Source: Fusobacteriota bacterium
GTDB lineage: Bacteria > Bacillota > TC1
NCBI GenBank assembly: GCA_009773805.1
Contig: WTXA01000002.1
Location: 797,264-861,263 of the forward strand
DNA length: 64,000 bases
Reading direction: 5' to 3'
The translations under genes and the position numbers were made by a program. This document shows positions 7,579 through 15,615 of the stretch, piece by piece. The notes beneath the pieces are model-generated. The model saw nothing but the letters and a program-made list of their open reading frames with translations, was not told the DNA's origin and did no database searches. The stretch's first letter is position 1. The number at the start of each line of letters is the position of its first letter.

Positions 7579-9426
7579 GTGATAAATAAAAGACTAATCC
7601 AAATAATTGGAGCACTAATAGTATATATTCCAACTTTTTTCCTAAGTGAAGGAACACCCCTACAACTTAGTCTTTATGTAATTAGCTATCTTATTGCTGG
7701 TGGTTCAGTACTACTTAATGCAATCAGAAACATGAGACCTGGAAGTTTCTTTGATGAAAGCTTTTTAATGTCCATTGCAACTATAGGTGCCTTCTATATT
7801 AGAGAATATCCTGAAGCAATTGCTGTTATGTTATTTTACCAAATAGGTGAATATTTCCAAGATTATGCAGTTAATAAATCAAAAAGATCAATAACCGGAC
7901 TTATGGAATTAAGAGCTGATTATGCTAATCTCAAGATAAATGGGGATATTGTTAAAGTGGAGCCTGAAGAAGTAGTGGTGGGTAGCTTAATTGTGGTTAA
8001 GGCCGGAGAAAGAATACCACTGGATGGAGTTATTAGTGAAGGAACATCCTTTATCGATACTTCAGCCCTAACAGGGGAGGCAATACCAGCTGAAGTTGGG
8101 ATTGGGTCAGAGATATTAAGTGGGTGTGTAAACCTTAATGGACTGTTAGTGGTAAGAACAACTAACAGTTACGGTGAATCTACAGTTAGTAGAATACTTG
8201 AGCTGGTGGAGAATGCTAGTGGTAAAAAATCTAGTCAGGAAAAATTCATTACTAGATTTGCTAGATATTATACACCAATAGTGGTTATTATAGGTGTTAT
8301 GCTAGCAACTATACCTCCTTTTGTACTTGGGTTAGGGACTTTTGATACTTGGCTCTATAGAGCTTTAGCTTTCTTGGTGGTTTCTTGTCCTTGTGCTTTA
8401 GTAGTTTCAATACCTTTAAGTTTCTTTGCAGGTATTGGAGCAGCTTCTAAGGAAGGGATTCTAGTAAAGGGTGGCAGCTATCTTGAAGCTCTTGCAAAGG
8501 TAGATACTGTTATTTTTGATAAAACAGGGACTTTAACTAAAGGTGTTTTTGAAGTTGAAAATATTGTGACTTTTAATGATGTTGAGCGAGATGAATTATT
8601 AGAAATGGCCGCATATAGTGAGTCCCATTCTAGTCATCCGATATCTGACTCCTTAAAAAGAGCTTATGGTGCAGAAATTATAGATAAGAGAATTGGGGAT
8701 GTTCAAGAAATCCCAGGACTTGGGATTATTGCTTATGTTGATGGTAGAAAAGTTGTAATAGGTAATAGAAAATTAATGGATCAAGAAGCGTTATCAATTG
8801 ATATTAGTAATGATGAAGTGCTGGGTACAGTAGTACATATTGGTATTGATGGAATCTATGGTGGCTATATTACTATAGCTGATGAAATAAAGACAGACAC
8901 CTTGGCAACAATTAAGGAGTTAAGAAAGTTGGGTGTGACCAAAATTGTTATGCTGACTGGAGACTCTAATAAGGCAGCGATGAAAGTTGCAGCAGAACTA
9001 GGGATAGATGAATACTATGGAGAACTTATGCCTGGTGACAAATTGGATAAGTTAGAGGATATATTAAATGGTGAGGGCAAAGGTAAAGTTATATTTGTTG
9101 GTGATGGAATTAATGATGCACCAGTTCTTGCTAGAGCCGATATTGGAATTGCCATGGGTGGCCTTGGTAGAGATGCAGCTATTGAGGCTGCGGATGTGGT
9201 CATTATGCAAGATGAACCAATTAAAGTGGTAACTGCAATTAAACTTGGACGTAGGATTGTTGGGATTGCAACGGCTAATATAGTGATGGCACTAGGCATT
9301 AAGGGGATTGTGCTGGTATTAAGTGCCCTGGGTTATGCAAGTCTATGGATGGCGGTATTTGCAGATGTTGGAGTTACAGTATTGGCAGTATTTAATTCCT
9401 TGAGAGCTTTAAAAAGAAAGGGGTAA
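7579..9426 (+). CDS. cadA: P1B-type heavy-metal-translocating ATPase (Cd/Zn/Pb exporter)
   Basis: This membrane pump has 615 residues, short for the family because the N-terminal HMA domain is missing. Key motifs are the TGEA actuator loop near 164, the membrane metal site CPC at 270-272, the phosphorylated DKTGT at 314-318, SHP of the nucleotide domain and GDGIND from 508. The CPC site with CadC-like regulation points to export of Cd2+, Zn2+ or Pb2+ rather than copper. The start is GTG at 7579, nine bases after the HMA gene, with a GGGGG site. Confidence 0.93.
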   Translation: MINKRLIQIIGALIVYIPTFFLSEGTPLQLSLYVISYLIAGGSVLLNAIRNMRPGSFFDESFLMSIATIGAFYIREYPEAIAVMLFYQIGEYFQDYAVNKSKRSITGLMELRADYANLKINGDIVKVEPEEVVVGSLIVVKAGERIPLDGVISEGTSFIDTSALTGEAIPAEVGIGSEILSGCVNLNGLLVVRTTNSYGESTVSRILELVENASGKKSSQEKFITRFARYYTPIVVIIGVMLATIPPFVLGLGTFDTWLYRALAFLVVSCPCALVVSIPLSFFAGIGAASKEGILVKGGSYLEALAKVDTVIFDKTGTLTKGVFEVENIVTFNDVERDELLEMAAYSESHSSHPISDSLKRAYGAEIIDKRIGDVQEIPGLGIIAYVDGRKVVIGNRKLMDQEALSIDISNDEVLGTVVHIGIDGIYGGYITIADEIKTDTLATIKELRKLGVTKIVMLTGDSNKAAMKVAAELGIDEYYGELMPGDKLDKLEDILNGEGKGKVIFVGDGINDAPVLARADIGIAMGGLGRDAAIEAADVVIMQDEPIKVVTAIKLGRRIVGIATANIVMALGIKGIVLVLSALGYASLWMAVFADVGVTVLAVFNSLRALKRKG

Positions 9427-9519
9427 TAGTATAGTTTTAGAAAGTATTATAATTAGAGTATTAAAGATAATTATAAAAATAAAGGTAATATTAATATATA
9501 TCTACTTTATTAAAGGGTA

Positions 9520-9875
9520 TGCTACTATGGTAAGAAAATTTCTATCAAATAGTATTGGTGTATTTATAGAGGATTTTTTTTTGTGATGAAGGTTCACCCA
9601 TATGCATTTAAAATTTGGTCGATTATATTTTTGATTTAATTCAAATAGATAAATATGGCATTTATCATGTTATAATTGTATAAATGAAATATTGAGTGAA
9701 TTTGCAAAAAAATACTTAGAATAGAAGAAAAAGAAATTAAAGTGAATCCAATTAAATCATTGAATACCCTACTTGTACTTATAGAACTTATAATTCAAGA
9801 CCATCTAAGCTTAGTATAGATTCAGTAGGTTTTAAAAGGATACCCAATGTAAATATTCATTGTATAGGTTTATGA
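9520..9875 (+). pseudogene. Decayed dTDP-4-dehydrorhamnose reductase (rfbD relic)
   Basis: Three frames must be joined to read recognisable RfbD pieces in order: TMVRKFL, DEGSP, IDKYGIYHV, EFAKK, ILRIEEKEIKVNPIKS and YPTCTYRTYNSRPSKLS. These match the intact copy at 493-1326 (TMLRLGK, DQIGSP, DKYGIYHV, EFACEIF, IKVNPINT, YPTRAIRPKNSR), but several frameshifts and stops interrupt them. Only the C-terminal half survives. It lies just before a flippase gene, so it is probably left over from a reduced polysaccharide locus. The preceding bases 9427-9519 hold nothing I can recognise. Confidence 0.75.
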
Positions 9876-9906
9876 AAGAAAAAATATAACAAATGAGGTT
9901 GATATT

Positions 9907-11325
9907 TTGAACAATAAGATAAGTCATTTTATAAAAAATATGTCATACACATTTTCATCAAATTTAATATCATTATTAGTATCAACTTTAGTCATTTTAA
10001 TAATACCTAAATTAATTGGGTTAGAAGGATATGGTTATTTTCAACTATATATGTTTTATTCATCATATGTTGGATTTATGCATTTTGGCTGGAATGATGG
10101 TATTTATTTAAGATATGGTGGAGATGAGTATAAGGATTTAAATAAAAAATTATTTTTTTCTCAGTTTATTATGCTTCTAATAAGTCAGGTGAGTATTGCA
10201 TTAATAATATGGTTTGCTTCTAATTTGTTTATTACTAATTTTGATAGAAGTTATATTATTAAAATGGTGGCTATTTCACTTATTATTCTTAACATGAGCA
10301 CAATGTTATTATTTATTCTGCAAGCAACAAATCATATTAAAGAGTATGCAAAAATAACTATGGCGGATAGAGTTATTTATATTTCACTAGTTATCACCTT
10401 TTTACTGTTTGGAATAAGAGATTATAAAATACTCATAATTGCAGACTTAATAGGAAAAGGATTATCCTTAACATTTGCAATAGTAAGTTGTAAGGAAATT
10501 GTAATCAATAAACTAAGAGATTTTCATTTAAACTTTAAAGAGATGTTCATAAATATAAATGTTGGAATAAAATTGATGATAGCCAATATTGGAAGTATTT
10601 TAATCATTGGTATTGTTAGGTTTGGAATTGAAATAAATTGGGATGTAGCAACATTTGGTAAAATATCATTAACGTTGAGTATATCTAACATGACAATGAT
10701 ATTCATCAATGCAGTTGGAATAATTTTATTCCCATTACTAAGAAGGACAAATAAGGATAAGTTATCGGATATTTATACTGTAATGAGAGATTTTTTGATG
10801 ATTTTTTTGTTAGGAGTTTTAATAATATATTATCCATTAAGAGTATTGCTTTCAGGTTGGTTACCACAGTATTCTGGAAGTTTTATATATATGTCCTTGC
10901 TTTTCCCAATGGTAGTATTTGAAGGTAAAATGGCGTTATTAATAAATACTTATCTTAAAACTCTAAGGGAAGAAAAAACCATGTTATTGATAAATGTTAT
11001 TATCATGTTACTTAGTCTTGTATTAACTTTTATAACTACTAAGTTATTTAATAATCTTGATTCTACAGTATTTATAATAGTAGTATTATTAGCAATTAGA
11101 GCTGTAGTATCAGAGTTGTTTTTAGCAAAGAAAATAAAAATTAATATAAAAAAAGATATTATATATGAGATTATCATAATTACTATATTCATATCATCAG
11201 GATGGTTTATTAACTCAATATATTCAATGTTATTGTATGGTTTAGCATACCTAGGTTACATTATATTGAAAAGAAAAGATATTAAATATACTTTTGAATC
11301 AATGAAAAAACTTATGAAAGCATGA
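9907..11325 (+). CDS. Polysaccharide flippase (Wzx/MATE-like transporter)
   Basis: This is a 472-residue integral membrane protein with about 12-14 hydrophobic segments and few charged loops, resembling oligosaccharide flippases that move lipid-linked repeat units across the membrane. The conserved N-terminal features are the PKLIGLEGYGYFQLY stretch and the following helices. The start is TTG at 9907 with GAGG nine bases upstream. Neighbouring sugar genes are absent apart from the rfbD relic upstream, so its substrate cannot be inferred. It may be an orphan of a formerly larger locus. Confidence 0.82.
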   Translation: MNNKISHFIKNMSYTFSSNLISLLVSTLVILIIPKLIGLEGYGYFQLYMFYSSYVGFMHFGWNDGIYLRYGGDEYKDLNKKLFFSQFIMLLISQVSIALIIWFASNLFITNFDRSYIIKMVAISLIILNMSTMLLFILQATNHIKEYAKITMADRVIYISLVITFLLFGIRDYKILIIADLIGKGLSLTFAIVSCKEIVINKLRDFHLNFKEMFININVGIKLMIANIGSILIIGIVRFGIEINWDVATFGKISLTLSISNMTMIFINAVGIILFPLLRRTNKDKLSDIYTVMRDFLMIFLLGVLIIYYPLRVLLSGWLPQYSGSFIYMSLLFPMVVFEGKMALLINTYLKTLREEKTMLLINVIIMLLSLVLTFITTKLFNNLDSTVFIIVVLLAIRAVVSELFLAKKIKINIKKDIIYEIIIITIFISSGWFINSIYSMLLYGLAYLGYIILKRKDIKYTFESMKKLMKA

Positions 11326-11328
11326 AGT

Positions 11329-11366
11329 AGAATACTGATTATGTAATGCATAATCAGTATTCTTTA
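11329..11366 (+). terminator. Hairpin terminator after the flippase gene
   Basis: A perfect 15-bp stem (11329-11343 with 11349-11363) has a 5-base loop and a short TTT tail. The T-run is weak, so termination may be partial. Confidence 0.65.
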
Positions 11367-11435
11367 AATGTAGGTGAACCAATTATTGCTGTATTAAACT
11401 CAATAAGGCTATTTAAGCAGGAAGGTGATTTAACT

Positions 11436-12272
11436 ATGTCAGAAAAAAAAAGAAATGTTGAAAAACTAATTAGAGGCAGAAGAACAATCGATGGGGCTGG
11501 TGTTAGTCTTATCAGGATTTTTGGTTATGGTGATACTAAGGATATGGATCCTTTCTTAATGTTGGATACTTTTGATTCTACTAATAGTGAGGACTATATT
11601 AAGGGATTTCCTTGGCATCCTCATCGTGGTATAGAGACTGTTACTTATCTTCTTGATGGTATTATTGAGCATGGTGATAGTCTTGGTAATAAAGGGGTTA
11701 TTAGACCTGGAGAGTGTCAGTGGATGACTGCTGGTTCTGGTATTATACATCAGGAGATGCCTATCGCTTCAGATAGACTAAGAGGATTACAATTGTGGGT
11801 TAATCTGCCACAAAGTGATAAGATGACTGCTCCAAAATATAATGGGATTGAAGCTGATCAAGTGCCTACTGTTAATGAAGATGATGTAGTGGTGAAAGTA
11901 ATTGCTGGTCGTTACAAGGAAATTGATGGTGCTTTTCAACCTGAGTTTGTTAAGATAAATTATTTGGATGTGAAAATTGCTAGTGGTAGTAAGTGGGTTT
12001 ACGGGTCAGATAGTGGATTGAATCAGTTCATATATATTTTAGAGGGTAGAGGGACTGTTGGTAATGATAGTATTGAGGAGCATAGTTGTCTTCTTTTAGG
12101 AATTGGTGAGGAGTTAGAGGTAGTTGCTAGTGAAGCTGGTATTAGATTTGTTTTACTAGAGGGTTATAGGTTAGGTGAACCGATTGCCTGGGGTGGTCCG
12201 ATTGTTATGAATACTAAGGAAGAATTGAACCTCGCATTTAAAGAACTTGATGATAATACTTTTATTAAGTAA
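11436..12272 (+). CDS. Pirin family protein (YhhW-like)
   Basis: This is a 278-residue double-cupin protein. The N-terminal cupin shows the pirin metal-site sequence: HPHRGIETVTY, then EHGDSLGNKG, then QWMTAGSG and HQE. Pirins are iron-binding proteins, and some cleave quercetin; the role in anaerobes is unclear. The ATG at 11436 is chosen because an AGGAAGGTG site precedes it. Reading from 11346 would start inside the upstream terminator. A weak promoter TTGCTG-N18-TATTTA lies at 11386-11415. Confidence 0.9.
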   Translation: MSEKKRNVEKLIRGRRTIDGAGVSLIRIFGYGDTKDMDPFLMLDTFDSTNSEDYIKGFPWHPHRGIETVTYLLDGIIEHGDSLGNKGVIRPGECQWMTAGSGIIHQEMPIASDRLRGLQLWVNLPQSDKMTAPKYNGIEADQVPTVNEDDVVVKVIAGRYKEIDGAFQPEFVKINYLDVKIASGSKWVYGSDSGLNQFIYILEGRGTVGNDSIEEHSCLLLGIGEELEVVASEAGIRFVLLEGYRLGEPIAWGGPIVMNTKEELNLAFKELDDNTFIK

Positions 12273-12316
12273 ATTTTATTGGTACAATGTTGTTAGTATA
12301 TGAGGGAGGTGTTTTA

Positions 12317-12691
12317 ATGAATTTATTTTCCAAAGATAAGGAAATTATCTTCAAGATTGTTAATGGTATATTGCTCATTTGGTTTATTGCCGCAGTTATT
12401 CTGACAGCAAATAGTATTATTGAGTATGTGGTTAGAGAGCCAATTCCAACTTATCAGGAGTTTAGAGAAACTGAGTTTAAGAATTACCCTGAAGAAAAAG
12501 GTAATAAGATGACTGAGGCTGAAGTTAGGAAGATGTATGAGCAATCCTATCAAGGAAGGGATTCTTATTCTTTAAGGTTCATGTTTACAAGTTTGGCTAA
12601 TGTGTTTATTGTAGGTGGAGCGATATTAGTAATTAACAAAACTCCCAAGGAAAAAGTTTCTAAAATTATATATATAAAACCTGAAGAATAG
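12317..12691 (+). CDS. Small two-helix membrane protein, first of a paralogous pair
   Basis: This is a 124-residue protein of unknown function. It opens with MNLFSKDKEIIFKIVNGILLI; the membrane segment is near 12-35 and a second is near 98-117, with a charged loop between (RETEFKNYPEEKGNKMTEAE). The ATG at 12317 has GGGAGGTG upstream. The next gene is a clear shorter paralogue with the same N-terminus, and only 17 bases separate them, so they form an operon that probably arose by tandem duplication. Confidence 0.75.
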   Translation: MNLFSKDKEIIFKIVNGILLIWFIAAVILTANSIIEYVVREPIPTYQEFRETEFKNYPEEKGNKMTEAEVRKMYEQSYQGRDSYSLRFMFTSLANVFIVGGAILVINKTPKEKVSKIIYIKPEE

Positions 12692-12708
12692 ATGATGGAG
12701 GTATTTTG

Positions 12709-12981
12709 ATGAATTTGTTTGATAGAGATAAGGAATTGATTTTTAGAATTGTTAATGGTATTTTGTTGATTTGGTTTGTGGCAGCGATTGTATTTACTGC
12801 TAGCAGCATAATTAACTTGGTGATTGCTGATCCTTATGTTGATCCATATGGCCAGGGCGGTATGGATGTTTATCAAATTAGAGGTTTGTTAGGATCTATT
12901 GCTAATGTGATTATTGTTGGTGTAGCATTGTTTCTTATTAATAAGCCTAAGAGAACTGAAGATAATAAGGAAATAAAATAG
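12709..12981 (+). CDS. Small two-helix membrane protein, second of a paralogous pair
   Basis: This is a 90-residue protein sharing the pattern MNLF-x-[KR]DKE-[LI]-IF-[KR]-IVNGILLIWF-[VI]-AA with the gene upstream. The membrane segments lie near 12-34 and 64-80. The intervening loop is much shorter than in the paralogue, and most of the length difference is there. GGAGG lies eight bases before the ATG at 12709. Function unknown. A strong terminator follows. Confidence 0.75.
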   Translation: MNLFDRDKELIFRIVNGILLIWFVAAIVFTASSIINLVIADPYVDPYGQGGMDVYQIRGLLGSIANVIIVGVALFLINKPKRTEDNKEIK

Positions 12982-12996
12982 AATAATTATAAACAG

Positions 12997-13026
12997 AAAA
13001 AGGAGCAACTAAAGTTGCTCCTTTTT
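12997..13026. terminator. Bidirectional terminator between convergent genes
   Basis: A perfect 13-bp stem AAAAAGGAGCAAC/GTTGCTCCTTTTT (12997-13009 with 13014-13026) has A and T flanks on opposite sides. It can therefore end both the small-membrane-protein operon (plus) and the Fic gene (minus). Confidence 0.9.
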
Positions 13027-13076
13027 CCTCTTTTTAAATAATAATTACGAAAGGTTTAGGTTGAAATAAACCTTGG

Positions 13077-13946
13077 TTATGTGTTGTATTCCTCTTCTAG
13101 GCGCTCGGCAATTAATTTAACCATTGCTTCAGTTGTCGTATCTCTATAGTAACTGTCTATACATTCGTAATATCTGATTTTGTCACTTTTTTTGATGGAG
13201 ATAGGCAGATATCCATTTTTTATCAAATTCATATTTAAGATAATTCTTCCTGATCGGCTATTGCCGTTAAAGAAGGGGTGAATACCTTCAAACTTGATTA
13301 GGAAATAGGCGGCTTTCTCAATTGGGTGAGCTTTACTTTTTGAAAACTCATCAAGTAGTTTAACTATCTTATTGCCAATCTTGTATGGTTCAGGAGGTAG
13401 GTGGAAAGCACCAAGTACCTTAACTGGCATATGACGATAGACGCCTTTGTATTCGGGCTTGTCCAATAAGACTAGTGAATGAATATTTTTAATAATATCT
13501 TCATTTAAGACTGTTTTCTTAGAAACTAATTCTTGCATGTAGGCATAGGCATCTCTACCACCTACTGTTTCTAGATGATCCTTTAGTGGTTTTTTGTCAA
13601 TTGTCTTACCATCTAAGACCATTGAGGTTTCTTCCTTGGATAGTGAATTTCCAACTATAGCATTTGAATTATAGATGAAATCTACTAAAAAATCTGTTCT
13701 TGGTTTTTTGCCTTTGTTTTTTTCCTTTAAGGAATCTATTTTGGCGAATAGTGGTTGATAGGCTTTAGGTATAACTTTTCCTTTTAAACGCCTATTATCT
13801 GCTGGTTTTTCAGCATTTGCTGGAATTAAATAAATGCCACCATTCTTGGTGACACCTTCAATTTTAGCTTCTTGACAAAGCACACGTACTCTACGATCTG
13901 ATAGACCCCATTTTTTTGCTGCTTCAGCTACTTTTATATATTCCAT
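13077..13946 (-). CDS. Fic-domain protein with N-terminal helix-turn-helix
   Basis: This is a 289-residue protein. Residues 1-50 form a helix-turn-helix of the MerR/excisionase kind (YIKVAEAAKKWGLSDRRVRVL). A Fic domain follows with its core motif from 223. The core reads HPFFNGNSRSGR instead of HPFx(D/E)GNGRxxR, so the Mg2+-binding acid is Asn227 and the second Gly is Ser230. The usual inhibitory motif (S/T)xxxE(G/N) reads SNAIVG, with Val98 in place of Glu. Fic enzymes transfer AMP or related groups to target proteins. The changes make AMPylation uncertain. The ATG at 13946 has GGAGG seven bases upstream; a GTG two codons earlier abuts that site. Confidence 0.88.
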   Translation of the reverse strand: MEYIKVAEAAKKWGLSDRRVRVLCQEAKIEGVTKNGGIYLIPANAEKPADNRRLKGKVIPKAYQPLFAKIDSLKEKNKGKKPRTDFLVDFIYNSNAIVGNSLSKEETSMVLDGKTIDKKPLKDHLETVGGRDAYAYMQELVSKKTVLNEDIIKNIHSLVLLDKPEYKGVYRHMPVKVLGAFHLPPEPYKIGNKIVKLLDEFSKSKAHPIEKAAYFLIKFEGIHPFFNGNSRSGRIILNMNLIKNGYLPISIKKSDKIRYYECIDSYYRDTTTEAMVKLIAERLEEEYNT

Positions 13947-14044
13947 TGGCACACCTCCGTTGCTAATTACTTGTTATCAGTAATATACCACTCGCAAGGA
14001 ACAATATCAATAGATAATTTAAAAAAAACTATATATTATTCCTG

Positions 14045-14503
14045 TTATTTTTTCTTTTTTCTGCATTTATTCTTATTTCGGAATCGTTGATTGTAGCTTT
14101 CTCTGGACTCTTGATTTTCTTGCACAGTCAGGTTTCTGAAAGAGAAAATATGGAAAGTAACTGCAATGAAAACAATAAACATAACCAGTTTCACATAGAA
14201 AATATCTATAAAGTACATAGATATTGTACCACTAGTCCATAAGAATAGTACGCCAATCAACTTAGATCTAAGGCTTATACTTCTATAGGTCATAAAAGTA
14301 TATAGAGGCTGACCAACAAGTCGGTTATTGATTAATATCATAAACAACTTAGGAGAAGAGTTGAAAAACAAATAGGCAGCAAGAAGAACAAAAGGGGTTG
14401 TAGGAAAGACAGGTAAAAAAATACCTATAATCCCTACAACCATAAAAAATATCCCTAATATTTTAAATACTAGTTTTTTATTGAATTTATTGTTTATCTT
14501 CAT
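14045..14503 (-). CDS. DUF454 (YbaN-like) inner-membrane protein
   Basis: This is a 152-residue membrane protein with the DUF454 signature GIFLPVFPTTPFVLLAAYLF followed by FFNSSPKLF. About four membrane segments are visible. The C-terminal tail is highly basic (RFRNKNKCRKKKK). Function is unknown in all members. It sits 28 bases after the ferritin-like gene on the same strand and may be cotranscribed with it. Confidence 0.85.
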   Translation of the reverse strand: MKINNKFNKKLVFKILGIFFMVVGIIGIFLPVFPTTPFVLLAAYLFFNSSPKLFMILINNRLVGQPLYTFMTYRSISLRSKLIGVLFLWTSGTISMYFIDIFYVKLVMFIVFIAVTFHIFSFRNLTVQENQESRESYNQRFRNKNKCRKKKK

Positions 14504-14531
14504 TGATGCCCTGCTTTTATTTATTCTTAAT

Positions 14532-15044
14532 TTAGATTCTTAGTTTCTTGAAGTCTTCTTTCATTATGTTTAAGTCATTTAGATAGTCTTCTATGTCATG
14601 TTCGTGTTCTAGTTCTTCGTTAAGTATAGTTATAGCCATTTGATAGGTGGCATAGTCCTTACCATTTGTATAGTCTGCAAGGTCTTCATATCTTTGGATA
14701 GCACAACGTTCACCTTTTAGGTTTTGTTTTAATATTTCTTCTATATATGGGTCTGTTGGTTCTTCGTATTCACAACCAGCTAGGTCAAACCATCTGGCAG
14801 GGTTTAGTATTGGAGATCCTCCTAGTTGGATGATTCTACCTGCTACAAGTCCTGCATGGGCAAGTTCCTGGGTTGCGTGTAGTAGTAATTCTGGTTCGAC
14901 TTCGCTTCGCATTGGGCCTTCCATTATTCTTGCCCCAATCCAGTATTGATAGTAGGCTAACCACTCTTCAGCCAGTGCTTCGTTTAATATTCCAATTAGT
15001 TCAGCCACGTCTAGTCTTGCAATTGATACTGCTTTTTCTCCCAT
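14532..15044 (-). CDS. Ferritin-like di-iron protein (bacterioferritin/Dps-like)
   Basis: This is a 170-residue four-helix-bundle protein with the expected ligands of a di-iron centre: E27 in EALAEEWLAYYQYW, E60-xx-H63 in ATQELAHAG, a Glu in KGERCAIQRYEDL, and EELEHEHD near the end. Such proteins store iron or consume peroxide and protect anaerobes against oxidative stress. The ATG at 15044 follows a GGAGGTG site. An upstream extension to 15221 would run through the promoter and is rejected. A PerR-box-like palindrome overlaps the -10 element. Confidence 0.85.
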   Translation of the reverse strand: MGEKAVSIARLDVAELIGILNEALAEEWLAYYQYWIGARIMEGPMRSEVEPELLLHATQELAHAGLVAGRIIQLGGSPILNPARWFDLAGCEYEEPTDPYIEEILKQNLKGERCAIQRYEDLADYTNGKDYATYQMAITILNEELEHEHDIEDYLNDLNIMKEDFKKLRI

Positions 15045-15075
15045 TATTACACCTCCTATAAAAAATATTCTTCTT

Positions 15076-15112
15076 GTACAATAATTGTATTTGATAGAAC
15101 ATTGATTGTCAA
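15076..15112 (-). promoter_or_regulatory. Ferritin-like gene promoter with PerR-like palindrome
   Basis: On the minus strand TTGACA (15112-15107), 17 bases and TACAAT (15089-15084) form a good promoter. A near-perfect 7-1-7 palindrome, GTACAAT-A-ATTGTAT (15076-15090), covers the -10. It resembles the Fur/PerR consensus TTATAAT-N-ATTATAA, and ferritin or Dps genes are known PerR targets. No perR is identified in the window apart from the Fur-family gene at 35867. Confidence 0.6.
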
Positions 15113-15154
15113 ACTTGTAAAATAGCATATAATAGACTGAGGAAGGTGATTGAT

Positions 15155-15568
15155 TTGAATAAATATATACATAAAACCCAATATTACGAAACTGATCAAA
15201 TGGGTATAATACATCATTCAAACTATTTTAGATGGTTTGAGGAAGCTAGGGTGGATTTTTTAGAGAAGATGGGTTATGGTTATCATCGCTTGGAGAGTGA
15301 GGGTATTATTAGTCCTGTCTTGAAGATTAGTTGTGAGTATAAGGGTATGATTAGGTTTAATGATAGTGTTGAAGTAAATATAAAGCTTCTTGAGGCTGGA
15401 GCCTATAGGTTTAGGATAGCTTATGAGATTGTGGATTGTTTAGATGGTCAAATAAGAGCTATTGGTGAGAGTTCTCATTGTTATCTTAACAGGGAAGGAC
15501 AGCCTATTTCTATTAAGAAGGTTAATAGGGATTTTTATGAGACTTTGAAGAAGTTTGTGGTGAGTTAG
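15155..15568 (+). CDS. Acyl-CoA thioesterase, hotdog fold (YbgC/4HBT type)
   Basis: This is a 137-residue hotdog-fold protein with the YbgC/4HBT signature: YYETDQMGIIHHSNYFRWFEEAR, which includes the catalytic Asp of ETD. It should hydrolyse acyl-CoA thioesters in the cytoplasm; the natural substrate is unknown. I prefer the TTG at 15155 (AAGG eight bases upstream, family-like N-terminus) over the GTG at 15146, which lies in the ribosome binding site. The photolyase gene follows 47 bases later and may be cotranscribed. Confidence 0.82.
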   Translation: MNKYIHKTQYYETDQMGIIHHSNYFRWFEEARVDFLEKMGYGYHRLESEGIISPVLKISCEYKGMIRFNDSVEVNIKLLEAGAYRFRIAYEIVDCLDGQIRAIGESSHCYLNREGQPISIKKVNRDFYETLKKFVVS

Positions 15569-15615
15569 TTGTTAGTTATTTGTAAACATGTTGTTGGTTT
15601 AGTAATGAGGAGTGT

